From Clostridium puniceum (GTDB taxonomy: Bacteria; Bacillota; Clostridia; Clostridiales; Clostridiaceae), in the NCBI RefSeq assembly GCF_002006345.1, contig NZ_LZZM01000182.1, forward strand, positions 1-47,294: a stretch of 47,294 nucleotides of DNA, given 5' to 3'. The notes under the pieces were generated by a model, which did no database searches, had not been told where the DNA came from, and saw only the letters and a program-made list of their open reading frames with translations. Made by a program: the position numbers and the translations under genes. The stretch's first letter is position 1. Each line of letters begins with the position of its first letter. Shown piece by piece: positions 29,961 through 39,310 of the stretch.

Positions 29961-30260
29961 TATAATCATCAAAATTTGTTCATTTTATCGTTTTATGGTT
30001 GCTATTTTACTATAAGCACACTTTTTAAACAAAAAAACTATTATAAGGCTTATCTAATAAAAATCACATACATATTTATAGAATAGGTAAAAAAAATAAA
30101 GTATAATATATATATTCTGATAAAAATAAAGATTTTAATTACAACTTATATATTGCATAAAAATAATTTTTAATAAAATAAATGACCCAATAAATTAATT
30201 TTATTGAAACGTTAAATTTGCACATATATTATTGATTAAAAATTTAAGGGAGTGTTTCTT

Positions 30261-30980
30261 TTGCCTAGCGTAAAATTTAAAGATATATATCACATACTAA
30301 AAAACAATATAGATAATGGTAAATACGATATTTCCATGATGCTTCCTACTGAAATGGAATTAGTTGATAAATTTAACTGCAGTCGAAATACTGTTAGGAG
30401 AGCTATAAATGAATTAAGTAAGGATGGCTATGTTAAAAGTGTCAAAGGTAAAGGTGTTATTATATTAGAAAGCAGAGAATCCATAGAACTTCCTATTGGA
30501 AACTTATTAGGCTTGCAAGAGCTTCATTTAAAAAAGAAATTTACCACTAGTGTAGTAAATTTTTCAAAAATAACTATAGACGAATCTTTATCTAAAAAAA
30601 CTGCTTTAAAATTAAATACTGAAGTATATTATCTTCATAGAATAAGATTTTTTGATAATGAACCTATAATTCTAGACATAAATTATTTTAGCACAGACAT
30701 TGCAAAAGATTTAACCATAGAAATAGCACAAAATTCTATATATGAGTATCTTGAAAAAGAACTTCATACAAAAATTCTTGCTTCAAAAAAAGTTATCGTT
30801 GTTGAACATGCAACTGAGTTAGATAAAAGATTTTTAGATTTAGGTACTTATGATTGTGTTGCAGTTGTAAAAACTTATGCATATACTGACTCTGGAAAAC
30901 TTTTCGAATATACAGAATCTCGTCATAGACCTGATAAATTTGTATTTGTGGAGTCTTCTTCTGTCAGAAAAATTGATTAA
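30261..30980 (+). CDS. treR: GntR-family regulator of the trehalose operon
   Basis: A 239-residue protein. Residues ~5-70 are a GntR winged helix (PTEMELVDKFNCSRNTVRRAINELSKDGYV). The C-terminal ~160 residues form the UTRA effector domain of the HutC subfamily (VYYLHRIRFFDNEPIILDINYF, VVKTYAYTDSGKLFEYTESRHRPDKFVF). A GTG at 30252 overlaps the AAGGGAG ribosome site, so TTG 30261, eight bases later, is the likely start. It is divergent from treB-treC and probably represses them unless trehalose-6-phosphate is bound, as in Bacillus. The two palindromes between the genes are its likely targets. Confidence 0.88.
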   Translation: MPSVKFKDIYHILKNNIDNGKYDISMMLPTEMELVDKFNCSRNTVRRAINELSKDGYVKSVKGKGVIILESRESIELPIGNLLGLQELHLKKKFTTSVVNFSKITIDESLSKKTALKLNTEVYYLHRIRFFDNEPIILDINYFSTDIAKDLTIEIAQNSIYEYLEKELHTKILASKKVIVVEHATELDKRFLDLGTYDCVAVVKTYAYTDSGKLFEYTESRHRPDKFVFVESSSVRKID

Positions 30981-30997
30981 CTAGTTATTCAAAATCA

Positions 30998-31057
30998 CCA
31001 AAAGTACCTATCTAAGCTCGATCATATAAAAAATCTAGTTTAGATAGGTACTTTTGG
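30998..31057. terminator. Bidirectional terminator between treR and the LacI gene
   Basis: A perfect 18-bp stem with arms 30998-31015 and 31040-31057, between two convergent genes. Confidence 0.8.
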
Positions 31058-31129
31058 CGTTTATACCTCTATTTTTTAATTATATATTAGTTATATTTTT
31101 TTGAAATGCTGTAATATATTTTTGTAAAA

Positions 31130-32137
31130 TTATATCTTTTTACAGCTTTCTCTTATTTTAAATTCAAATGGTATTATTACCTTCTTATTATATTCTCGAT
31201 TTCCATTTATATTTTCAATTAGTAAATCAACAGCTGCACTTCCTAGATATTCGCTTGGTATTCTTATTGTTGTTAATGATGGAATCATATACTTTGCACT
31301 AGGCTGATCATTAAAACCAACAATGCTTATATCCTTTGGTATACTTAATCCTTTCTCCGATATTGCTTTATATGCTCCAATTGCCATAGTATCATTTCCA
31401 ACAAAAAGTGCTGTTATTCCATTTTTAGATTTTAATGCTTCTTTAGTAAGATCGTATCCTGCTTTAAAAGTAAATCTTTCTTTACCTTGATATATAAATT
31501 GGGGATTATATATACCTTTTTGTTCCATAAATTCTTTGTATTTTATATCTCTTTCATCCACATATGCTTTTTCTTTATATATTTTATCTAACTTTTTCCC
31601 ACCAATAAAACCAATTTTTCTATGACCTAATTCATATAAATAATTTAATATTTCAATTGTTGATTTCCCTATATCTGCTAATACTGAATCAAATCTATTT
31701 TCATTTGGAGAAAAATCTACAAATACTATATTTTCATTTGCACTTGCTAATTTTTCTATTGTAGAAGGTGAAAATCTTCCAATTGCAATTATTCCACTAA
31801 CAGTTTTAATATCATAAGTATCACTATCTTCATTTAATTTCACTAAATTAAAATTATTTTCATTACATTTTTTTTCAGCTGCTAACCTTATAGATAAATA
31901 ATATGGATCTCCTAATTCTTCTTCATAATTATACCAATATATGATTCCTATATCTTTTGATTTTTTGTTTTTAGTCTTTTTAGTTTTTGACGATACATAT
32001 TCAAGTTCATCTGCAATCTTTAAAATTTTTTCTCTTGTCAAATCACTTACATTTAAAGTTTCATCAAAATTTAATACTCTAGAAACTGTAGATATAGAAA
32101 CTTCTGCTATAGCTGCTATTTCTTTTATAGTTGCCAA
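31130..32137 (-). CDS. LacI/GalR-family transcriptional regulator
   Basis: A 335-residue protein. The N-terminal helix-turn-helix and hinge (ATIKEIAAIAEVSISTVSRVLN) are typical of LacI proteins, followed by a periplasmic-binding-like sensor domain (IGFIGGKK, TALFVGNDTMAIGAYKA, SIVGFNDQPSAKYMIPSLTTI). It should bind a palindromic operator and respond to a sugar. The start is TTG 32137, preceded by GAGGAGG. It stands alone and its target is not visible. By analogy with GanR or MelR-type regulators it may act on the GH36, lacZ or ABC/GH42 genes, but this is conjecture. Confidence 0.92.
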   Translation of the reverse strand: MATIKEIAAIAEVSISTVSRVLNFDETLNVSDLTREKILKIADELEYVSSKTKKTKNKKSKDIGIIYWYNYEEELGDPYYLSIRLAAEKKCNENNFNLVKLNEDSDTYDIKTVSGIIAIGRFSPSTIEKLASANENIVFVDFSPNENRFDSVLADIGKSTIEILNYLYELGHRKIGFIGGKKLDKIYKEKAYVDERDIKYKEFMEQKGIYNPQFIYQGKERFTFKAGYDLTKEALKSKNGITALFVGNDTMAIGAYKAISEKGLSIPKDISIVGFNDQPSAKYMIPSLTTIRIPSEYLGSAAVDLLIENINGNREYNKKVIIPFEFKIRESCKKI

Positions 32138-32175
32138 ACGAAATTCCTCCTCATTTTAAGCCTTAAGAATTTTAA

Positions 32176-32216
32176 AAATAAATAGTCAGCATTACACTTT
32201 AGCTGACCATTTATTT
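32176..32216 (-). promoter_or_regulatory. Terminator-like hairpin in the LacI gene leader
   Basis: Arms 32176-32190 and 32202-32216 make a 15-bp stem with one G-U pair that exists only in minus-strand RNA. TTTTTAAAATTC follows. It ends about 25 bases before the ribosome site of the LacI gene, while the upstream gene on this strand already has its own terminator at 32450. It may be a second terminator or an attenuator. Confidence 0.5.
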
Positions 32217-32734
32217 TTAACATATAATTCCAAATCTTTAAAAATATATTTATTAACCTTTAATTTTATATTAATTCTTAATATACATTTTCTAATAAAT
32301 AAAACTCGTTATATTTAATTAATTTAAAATCTACTTATGTATTATTAATTACATTATATACATATATTATATAATTTTCATATAAAAATCAACATTACAA
32401 AGTTTATTTCATTTTTAAGACAACTGACTAATTGATTTTAAGCATAATAAAAGGACCTACTCTTAATAAAGTAGGTCCTTTTGGAGTTGCTATTTTGAAA
32501 TTACTAATTTAACTAATATATATTGATTTTAAATTTTTAAATGTATTTTAGATAATTAATTGCAAACTCTATTTAAAAGGCATAATAATACAATCTTATG
32601 AAAACATTGCCTTTTTGACATAAAACTATTATATAAAATTACAAATTCTTTATTTTTAGTTGAAAATTTCATAATAATTATTCTTTTTTTCCAATATTTT
32701 TTAATTATATCATAAAGTCAATAAATCTCAAACA
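32217..32734. other. AT-rich intergenic region upstream of the LacI gene
   Basis: About 520 bases with no convincing coding frame. It holds the terminator at 32450-32483 and a weaker hairpin pairing AAAAGGCA with TGCCTTTT at about 32575-32617. The LacI-gene promoter is presumably here but not clear. Confidence 0.5.
32450..32483 (-). terminator. Terminator after the 211-residue membrane-protein gene
   Basis: A perfect 13-bp stem, AAAAGGACCTACT (32450-32462) with AGTAGGTCCTTTT (32471-32483). It could act in both directions. Confidence 0.7.
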
Positions 32735-33370
32735 TTATCCAATAAAATTACAAAGAAATACATATTGCTTGTTTAATTGTTTTGAATACCATTCTGTTTT
32801 TACTAAACTAAGATAACCATCTATAATTTTTTTAACTTGTACATCTTTTGAAAATTGCATTACTAATGGTGCCATTCCAAATATTACTATCGCTGCTATA
32901 AGAACTCCTCTTACTAATGGAGTTAACCCAGAAAGTATAATTAAACATAGTCCTGTTATAACCATTAAAGCCATTGAAATATAAGTTGCATAATCTATAT
33001 TTGCCTTAGTTTTAACTATCCTTTCCTTTAATGTTTCAACTGTCTTTACATCCTTAAAAAATAATTCTAATTTATCCTTGTATAATTCCATAAACTTTTC
33101 AAATATAACCCCATATTTTTCTTTAGTGTTTGATTCTGAAATTCTCATACACATTACTAATGGATATTCATACTCTGTTATATTTGTATATACAAATTCA
33201 TTTTTCTTTTCTAGACTCGGAATTCTAACCATTACCTCTTTCATTTCATTAATAGTTAATTCATAGTTATCATTTACCAATCCAATGTAATCATCCTTAA
33301 TAATCTCTAATGATTTTGCTATCACCCCATTGGTTGCATGCATACTAACTAGCATATCTAAAATTGTCAT
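32735..33370 (-). CDS. Hypothetical membrane protein, 211 residues
   Basis: I do not recognise a family. The first ~120 residues are soluble and helical with many charged residues. Two membrane segments follow at ~128-148 (ATYISMALMVITGLCLIIL) and ~153-171 (VRGVLIAAIVIFGMAPLVM), then a short basic tail rich in Lys and Tyr. AAGGGGGAAG precedes ATG 33370. It lies between the cobalamin cluster and the LacI gene with its own terminator and is probably transcribed alone. No catalytic motif is visible. Confidence 0.6.
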   Translation of the reverse strand: MTILDMLVSMHATNGVIAKSLEIIKDDYIGLVNDNYELTINEMKEVMVRIPSLEKKNEFVYTNITEYEYPLVMCMRISESNTKEKYGVIFEKFMELYKDKLELFFKDVKTVETLKERIVKTKANIDYATYISMALMVITGLCLIILSGLTPLVRGVLIAAIVIFGMAPLVMQFSKDVQVKKIIDGYLSLVKTEWYSKQLNKQYVFLCNFIG

Positions 33371-33552
33371 AAAATCCCTACTTCCCCCTTATTAATCCTA
33401 TTTCTCATAATTAAGTTTATAATATATTATCTATACATATTATAACATATTTTTGAAACATCTGTCTTCTGTATTTCATAATAGTCTAATAATAACTCAT
33501 AAAAACCTTTCTTTAAACAATTTTCCTCTTTGTTTAGCATTTTTTAATCATG

Positions 33553-33636
33553 TATATATGTTGTAAAAAATAATCTTCACCCAAATGCACAACAGTAACT
33601 TAATTTTAATGAATAATTAAATTTGCAGCATATATA
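33553..33636. repeat. Palindromic repeat copy A (downstream of cbiG)
   Basis: An 84-base element with ends TATATATGTTGTAAA and its near complement TTTGCAGCATATATA. Internal blocks AAAAAATAATCT and GTAACTTAATTTT are shared, in the same orientation, with copy B at 39224-39304. It begins 20 bases past the cbiG stop and may also act as the operon's terminator hairpin. Confidence 0.7.
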
Positions 33637-33655
33637 AATTATTATTCAACAACTC

Positions 33656-34837
33656 TTACTTTTTCTTCAATACTCCAATAGCTAAAGTCATACCTTCCTT
33701 TTTCACCTTGCTTATAATAACCTCTCCTCCTGCAAGATCTACACTCGGCTCACAAATTCCAGTTACACCTAGAGTCTTTAATACAAACTCACTTCTTTCA
33801 TATTTATCTTGCACAGTTTTTATTTCTTCTCTAGAAAATGTTTTAAATGGACAATCAAATTTTTCAGCTAATTCAATTATTCCAGCTTCATCTTTTTTCA
33901 CATCAACAGAAGCTATAGCTACTACTGCTTTTATGTCTAAATTATATTTAATTAAGCTAGTATTAATAAAATCATATAATTTTTCATAAGCAGTATCTCT
34001 TCTACAACCTATTCCTAAAATCAAATCCTTTTTTATAAGCCTTAATATTTTAGAATAATTCAGTTCTTCAGCTTTATTTTCTTCAGTTAAACAATCATTA
34101 TATCTGCTCAAAATAATATTTCTGTTTATCTTAATATTATTTACTTCATTGGAGATAAATTTATTATTAAGATTGAACTTTAAATTATGAGTTATCCAAA
34201 TACAATTTTCTCTTAATTCTTGTACTATTTCATAACCCTTACCAATTTCAATTTCATTATAATCATCCTTTATTCCAACTGTTTTTTCCTCCACCAAAAG
34301 TGAAGCTATATACTTTGCTTTCTTTAAATTCTCTATTATTAAACCATTTTTCTTCGCAAGAACATCTGGAGCAATTATACCTAAATTATCGGTTGCTGTA
34401 GTAATTATAGGTTTAACCTTTAAAATTTCTGCTATCTTAATTGTAAGCTCATTTCCTCCGCCCAAATGTCCGCTTAAAATATTTATTGCATATTTACATG
34501 CTAAATCAACTACCACAACACCAGGATCTTTATCTTTGCCTTCTAGAAATGGAGCAATTGCTCTTACTGCAATTCCCGTTGATGATATAAAGATAATTCC
34601 TTTTGAAGTTTTCATAACTTTTTTTGTAATATCGCTTAAATTAAAATCTTTTTTTAATTTTTCTTCATATTCCTTTATATAAAGTTCTGCTCCCAAGTTT
34701 TTTTGAAGTTGTAAAGCTATTTCTTTTCCTTTAGGAGATGGGCAAATTATGCTTATATTATTTTCAAGATCTCCAAATTTCATAAAATTTTCTTCCTCAT
34801 TTTCAGTTATTCTACATGAAGAATTAACTTTATTCAT
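33656..34837 (-). CDS. cbiG: Cobalt-precorrin-5A hydrolase
   Basis: A 393-residue CbiG. It has the N-terminal domain (SIICPSPKGKEIALQLQ, GIIFISSTGIAVRAIAPFL, LSGHLGGGNELTIKIAEIL) and the C-terminal domain (LILGIGCRRDTAYEKL, VAIASVDVKKDEAGIIELAE). It opens the lactone ring of cobalt-precorrin-5A with loss of acetaldehyde. The ATG at 34837 overlaps the cbiF stop by one base and has GAGGAT upstream. An internal ATG at 34783, also behind a GAGG site, would remove 18 residues not typical of the family. It is the last cbi gene of the run. Confidence 0.92.
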   Translation of the reverse strand: MNKVNSSCRITENEEENFMKFGDLENNISIICPSPKGKEIALQLQKNLGAELYIKEYEEKLKKDFNLSDITKKVMKTSKGIIFISSTGIAVRAIAPFLEGKDKDPGVVVVDLACKYAINILSGHLGGGNELTIKIAEILKVKPIITTATDNLGIIAPDVLAKKNGLIIENLKKAKYIASLLVEEKTVGIKDDYNEIEIGKGYEIVQELRENCIWITHNLKFNLNNKFISNEVNNIKINRNIILSRYNDCLTEENKAEELNYSKILRLIKKDLILGIGCRRDTAYEKLYDFINTSLIKYNLDIKAVVAIASVDVKKDEAGIIELAEKFDCPFKTFSREEIKTVQDKYERSEFVLKTLGVTGICEPSVDLAGGEVIISKVKKEGMTLAIGVLKKK

Positions 34838-35595
34838 TAATTTTTATCCTCAGCATCTCTAAACATATGAGAAAAACTTTTATCATATAATAAACTCGTC
34901 TCAAAATTGCTATCAATAAAGTCTCCAACTAATATTTGAGCACATTTAGTAATATTATTTTCTTTAACCTTTTCAGCTATATCATCTAAATGCCCCATTA
35001 TTATTCTTTGATCTTCCCAAGTAGCTCTTTCAACCACAGCTATAGGAACATTTTTCTTATATCCATTTCTTAATTTTTCAACAACTTTATCAATCATTGA
35101 TATAGATAAAAATATTGCCATGGATGCGCCAATAGATGCTAATCTCTCTAAATCTTCATTTTCTGGTACAGGAGTTCTTCCTTCAATTCTTGTTAAAATA
35201 ACGGTTTGGGTAACTCCTGGCAAAGTAAATTCTCTATTAATAGCTGCAGCAGCTCCTGTAAAGGAACTAACACCTGGTACAACTTCATAAGGTATGCTTA
35301 CTCTATCAAGTTCTACCATTTGTTCTCTTATGGCACCATAAATTGATGGATCTCCTGTATGTAATCTAACAACTAATTTACCCATTTGCTCTTCCATTGT
35401 CATAATTTCCATTACATCTTCTAGAGTCATGTTGGCAGAATTATAAATTTGAACATCTGATCTGCAATATTCCAAATGTTCCCTAGAAACTAAAGAGCCA
35501 GCATATATTACAACATCTGCTCTTTCTAATAAATCACGCCCTCTAACAGTTATTAAATCTGCAGCTCCAGGACCTGCTCCTATAAAATAAATCAT
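34837..35595 (-). CDS. cbiF: Cobalt-precorrin-4 C11-methyltransferase
   Basis: About 252 residues, a tetrapyrrole methylase fold. The SAM-binding entry FIGAGPGAADLITVRGRDLL is followed by VVIYAGSLVS, RLHTGDPSIYGAIREQM and VPGVSSFTGAAAAINREFTLP, all typical of CbiF/CobM. It methylates C11 in the anaerobic cobalamin pathway. An ATG at 35604 overlaps AAAGGA, so ATG 35595 is preferred. Its product is the substrate of CbiG, whose gene overlaps by one base. Confidence 0.95.
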   Translation of the reverse strand: MIYFIGAGPGAADLITVRGRDLLERADVVIYAGSLVSREHLEYCRSDVQIYNSANMTLEDVMEIMTMEEQMGKLVVRLHTGDPSIYGAIREQMVELDRVSIPYEVVPGVSSFTGAAAAINREFTLPGVTQTVILTRIEGRTPVPENEDLERLASIGASMAIFLSISMIDKVVEKLRNGYKKNVPIAVVERATWEDQRIIMGHLDDIAEKVKENNITKCAQILVGDFIDSNFETSLLYDKSFSHMFRDAEDKN

Positions 35596-35713
35596 ATTCA
35601 ACATCCTTTCTTTTTCACTTAAGAGTTATAGAGATAATTACTCCATAATTTCTATAAATACGTTTTTAAAATATCCCAGAGACTTTCTTCTCAACTCTTA
35701 ATACTTAACTGTA

Positions 35714-36379
35714 TTAATCTCTACTAGCTATAATCAAAGACATATAATCTCTAAGCCTCAATATTTCATTTCTATCAGTTAAAATTGTTTCTCCTTCTCT
35801 TCCAACTCTACTCGCATATACATAATCAAAACCTTTTTCTTCTAAAACATCAAGAACTTCTTCTTCATGTTTATACACCTTCATTATTACAATAAACTTT
35901 TCATCTGTTATTTCCCTCACTTTAGTTGCTGGCATAATAACTAATTCTTCATCTCCAACAACTAAAGTTCTATTAACTAAACTTGCAGCTGCACAAAATG
36001 ATGTTATTCCTGGAATTGTTTGTACTTCAAAGCCACAATCCCTAACATGTTTTAGCATATGACTATATGTACTATAAACATAAGGATCTCCAATTGTCAA
36101 AAACGCAACATCCCTACCTTCTCTAAGTCTTGCTTCTATAAATTCATAAGCTTCCAACGCTTTAATAACTCTATCCTTTTTGCCCATCGGAAAATGTTTT
36201 ACAATTACTTCTGTTCCTGGTTTTATATATTCTCTAGCAGTTTCAAGTGCAATACTTTCTCCACCTTCAATTGCACATGGCGCCACTACAACTTGACACC
36301 TTTCTATAGTTCTCACTGCTTTCACTGTTAGAAGTTCTGAGTCTCCTGGTCCTACTCCTATTCCGTATAATGTTGCCAT
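35714..36379 (-). CDS. cbiL: Cobalt-precorrin-2 C20-methyltransferase
   Basis: A 221-residue tetrapyrrole methylase. It has GIGVGPGDSELLTVKAVRTI, FLTIGDPYVYSTYSHMLKH and IPGITSFCAAASLVNRTLVV, matching CbiL/CobI. It transfers a methyl group from SAM to C20 of cobalt-precorrin-2, the first methylation after cobalt insertion by CbiK. AAAGGAAT precedes ATG 36379. It is 118 bases upstream of cbiF in the same direction. Length is normal for the family. Confidence 0.95.
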   Translation of the reverse strand: MATLYGIGVGPGDSELLTVKAVRTIERCQVVVAPCAIEGGESIALETAREYIKPGTEVIVKHFPMGKKDRVIKALEAYEFIEARLREGRDVAFLTIGDPYVYSTYSHMLKHVRDCGFEVQTIPGITSFCAAASLVNRTLVVGDEELVIMPATKVREITDEKFIVIMKVYKHEEEVLDVLEEKGFDYVYASRVGREGETILTDRNEILRLRDYMSLIIASRD

Positions 36380-36589
36380 ATTTTTAATTCCTTTCTTCCT
36401 ACGTAACTAATCTATGTTTCTTATTTAATTATCATCTAAACTTAGTTACAATATTATCATATACTATTTTAAATTACTGCTGAAATTCCTACAAGTAATA
36501 ATATACATATCAGTTAAACCTTGAAATTAATTATAAAAAATGATCTAATAATTAAAACTTTATAAATTATAAATTCAAGGCTTAATACA

Positions 36590-37162
36590 TTAAACTCTAA
36601 TACATTGAATTATATATATTGGATTGTTAGCTATCATCATTAAAGTATTTTCACGATTTTTACTTATATTAACTAGTGAAATTTCAAATCTATATTGTAA
36701 ATTTTTAATTACTTCAATTGCTTTATATGCATTATCTAAAGTAATAAAATTCATAACTATTGTTCCATTTTTAATTAAAATAGTATTTACCTTAAGTAAT
36801 ATTTCCTCTAAATTACCACTACTTCCACCAATAAATACTGAATCAAACTTTAATCCTTGCCAAATTAAATTATCTAATACCTTAGTTGCTTCTTTTTTTA
36901 TTATTTTAACATTATCACATTCAAATTTTCGAACATTACTTTCAGTAATTTCATATGCATCATCATCTTTTTCTATTGCTAAGACCTTCCCACTTTTTGC
37001 ATTTTTAGCTGCTTGAACTGTAATGCTTCCTGTGCCACTCCCAACATCCAAAATTTTAGAATTATCTTTTAAATTCATCTTAACAATTGAAAGTATTCTT
37101 ATGTCTTCTTTTGTCATGGGGCAATTTCCTCTAATAAATTCTTCATCTTTTATAATAATCAT
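36590..37162 (-). CDS. cbiT: Cobalt-precorrin-6B C15-methyltransferase (decarboxylating)
   Basis: A 190-residue Rossmann-fold methyltransferase. It starts with IIIKDEEFIRGNCPMTKEDIR, the CbiT N-terminal signature, and has the SAM loop ILDVGSGTGSITVQAA and SVFIGGSSGNLEEIL. It methylates C15 and removes the C12 acetate carboxyl. In aerobic bacteria CobL fuses this activity to CbiE; here the two are separate and adjacent genes. GGAGGG precedes ATG 37162. Confidence 0.93.
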   Translation of the reverse strand: MIIIKDEEFIRGNCPMTKEDIRILSIVKMNLKDNSKILDVGSGTGSITVQAAKNAKSGKVLAIEKDDDAYEITESNVRKFECDNVKIIKKEATKVLDNLIWQGLKFDSVFIGGSSGNLEEILLKVNTILIKNGTIVMNFITLDNAYKAIEVIKNLQYRFEISLVNISKNRENTLMMIANNPIYIIQCIRV

Positions 37163-37210
37163 AAAAGTTCCCTCCTGTGTTTTTATATATAAATTGCATA
37201 AATTTGAGTT

Positions 37211-37843
37211 CTATTTGTTAACCTTATAAACTATAAAAATACTTAATGAACTATAATTTTTATTTATAAAATCCTTTGGTATACCTTCACTTATAATTTC
37301 ATCTTCATAAGATAAATTTTCTCCAATTGCTACCTTGCATTTGATTTTAGCTTCATACAAAATTTTGCATAAAACAGAAGGATTATTTTCTTTATCTGTA
37401 AGCCAGATACTTAATTGATTATTATTAATCTGTTCTAGAAATTCTTCATTTCTTCCATGAAGACTTCCTAAATGTGCATTATTCCATGGAATTTTAAGCT
37501 TACAAGTTAAATATTGAAATGAACTAAGTCCTGGTATTACTTCAATTTCTAAAGCAGTTTTACTCTTTATATAATTAGTTATACCATAAAAGGTTGGATC
37601 TCCAGAAGCAACAATAGAAATATTTTTATTTATTTGAATTTCCTTATTTCCATTTTCTTTACTCTCTATAAACTTATCAATATCACTTAATTTATTGATG
37701 TAAATTTTCTTATTATTAATAAAATCTAATGAATCTATTGCTCTTTTAAAACCTATAATTATATCCGACTTCTTCATAGTTTCTAAAGCTTTTGGCATAA
37801 TATAATACCTATGCCCAGGTCCAAGTCCTACAATATAAATCAT
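37211..37843 (-). CDS. cbiE: Cobalt-precorrin-7 C5-methyltransferase
   Basis: A 210-residue tetrapyrrole methylase. The SAM site IYIVGLGPGHRYYIMPKAL is followed by SIVASGDPTFYGITNYI and VIPGLSSFQYLTCKLKIPW, typical of CbiE. It methylates C5 of the corrin precursor. AGGAGGAG precedes ATG 37843. It sits directly upstream of cbiT, the partner with which it is often fused. Confidence 0.94.
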   Translation of the reverse strand: MIYIVGLGPGHRYYIMPKALETMKKSDIIIGFKRAIDSLDFINNKKIYINKLSDIDKFIESKENGNKEIQINKNISIVASGDPTFYGITNYIKSKTALEIEVIPGLSSFQYLTCKLKIPWNNAHLGSLHGRNEEFLEQINNNQLSIWLTDKENNPSVLCKILYEAKIKCKVAIGENLSYEDEIISEGIPKDFINKNYSSLSIFIVYKVNK

Positions 37844-37957
37844 TTTGTCTCCTCCTGTAAATATTAGTTTTCTCTATTAATAATAACTAAAATAAGTGCA
37901 AATGTTAACCATTTATATCTTTTTAACACTTACACTTATACAGTATCAAGAATATGA

Positions 37958-39193
37958 CTAATTATTATAAGTAAATCCCTCTGACTTCCAAAGCAAAATA
38001 GGTTTTGATGCACCATAATATATAGCTGCATTTATCTCCAATTCTCCATGAATATATTCACTAATCCTTGAAACAATCTTATTTCCAATATTCTCATAAA
38101 GTTTAGAATACCCATCTCCAAGCATCTTAACTGCACCTTCACAGGTCTTTTCCTTTAGAACTTTTTCAACAAGTGAAATATTATATCCAAGAAGTGCAAG
38201 TTCCAATGCAAGAACTTCAAGCCTTACACCAGTTACCCTACTATGAGTATTAAAACAGCCATAAGCTATTTTACTCATCTTACCTATGTGTCCAACTATA
38301 ATAATTGATTTAACTTTACAATAAACACAAGTTTCCAGTGCAAATCCTATAAAGTTTGAACATATAACGATTTCCTCTTCTTTAAATCCACACTCTTTAG
38401 CATAATTATCACCTATACTCCCAAAAGCTAAAATTAATCTTTCATTATTTAAGGCTTTTTGAGTAATTTCTAATTTTATAGATGCCTTAAGAGATTCCTC
38501 TGACATTGGATGAACAATTCCTGTTGTTCCAATAATTGAAATGCCTCCTTCAATTCCAAGCCTTGGATTGAAAGTTTTTTTAGCAATTTCTACTCCTTGT
38601 GGCACCGAAATTGTAACTTCTACTTTTTCTCCCTTAGGTAAAACCTTAAGGATTTCTTCTTTTATCATTCTTCTTGGAACAGGATTAATGGCCGGCTCTC
38701 CTTTAGACACAAAAAGACCATCCTTTGTAACTGTGCCTACTCCAATACCGCCTTTAAGTATAATACTGTTAAAGTCTTTAAACTCATTAAATTCTTCTGT
38801 AGATTTTTTTAAATTACTAATTTTTTTATATGATTTCTGCTGTCCGTCAGTTTTGATTTGTTCTGAAACATCTGTACATTTTCCAATATCTATTGCTATT
38901 TCATCTGTAATCCTTCTAACAATTGCCTTTATTTCAATGCCATTTGTAATATCTGGATCATCTCCACCATCTTTTAAAATAGTACATTCTACATAATTCT
39001 TAAATTTTACTATAGATTCTATAGGCATTAATATATTAATTCCTTTTGGAGATGCTATTTCTATTTCACTTAAAGTTTCTGCTTTATCAAACAAAAGCAT
39101 AGTAGCTGCCTTTGCAGCTCCTGCACTACATGAGCCAGTAGTATAACCACATTTTAATCGCTCCCCACCAGTTTCAATATACATTTCAAACAT
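37958..39193 (-). CDS. cbiD: Cobalt-precorrin-5B C1-methyltransferase
   Basis: A 411-residue CbiD. It has GERLKCGYTTGSCSAGAAKAA near the start, then GGIGVGTVTKDGLFVSKGEP, AINPVPRRMI, GGISIIGTTGIVHPMSEESL and GHIGKMSKIAYG. It methylates C1 of cobalt-precorrin-5B. The longest frame begins at 39235 inside a palindromic repeat, but GGAGGTGAG lies at 39198-39206. ATG 39193 (MFEMYIETGG), eight bases beyond GGAGG, is therefore the likely start. Its 5' side is occupied by repeat copy B. Confidence 0.94.
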   Translation of the reverse strand: MFEMYIETGGERLKCGYTTGSCSAGAAKAATMLLFDKAETLSEIEIASPKGINILMPIESIVKFKNYVECTILKDGGDDPDITNGIEIKAIVRRITDEIAIDIGKCTDVSEQIKTDGQQKSYKKISNLKKSTEEFNEFKDFNSIILKGGIGVGTVTKDGLFVSKGEPAINPVPRRMIKEEILKVLPKGEKVEVTISVPQGVEIAKKTFNPRLGIEGGISIIGTTGIVHPMSEESLKASIKLEITQKALNNERLILAFGSIGDNYAKECGFKEEEIVICSNFIGFALETCVYCKVKSIIIVGHIGKMSKIAYGCFNTHSRVTGVRLEVLALELALLGYNISLVEKVLKEKTCEGAVKMLGDGYSKLYENIGNKIVSRISEYIHGELEINAAIYYGASKPILLWKSEGFTYNN

Positions 39194-39223
39194 AAATCTC
39201 ACCTCCAAATTTATTATTTTATC

Positions 39224-39304
39224 TATATGTTGCAAAAAATAATCTCCATTAAACCTTAGTTATTGTTACTTAATTTTGTTGCAGAGTTAAAATTGCAACA
39301 TATG
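39224..39304. repeat. Palindromic repeat copy B (upstream of cbiD)
   Basis: An 81-base element with perfect 11-base inverted ends ATATGTTGCAA / TTGCAACATAT. It shares TATATGTTG(C/T)AAAAAATAATCT and GT(T/A)ACTTAATTTT with copy A. It fills the gap between the pentapeptide-protein stop and the cbiD ribosome site. Confidence 0.7.
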
Positions 39305-39310
39305 TTAAAT

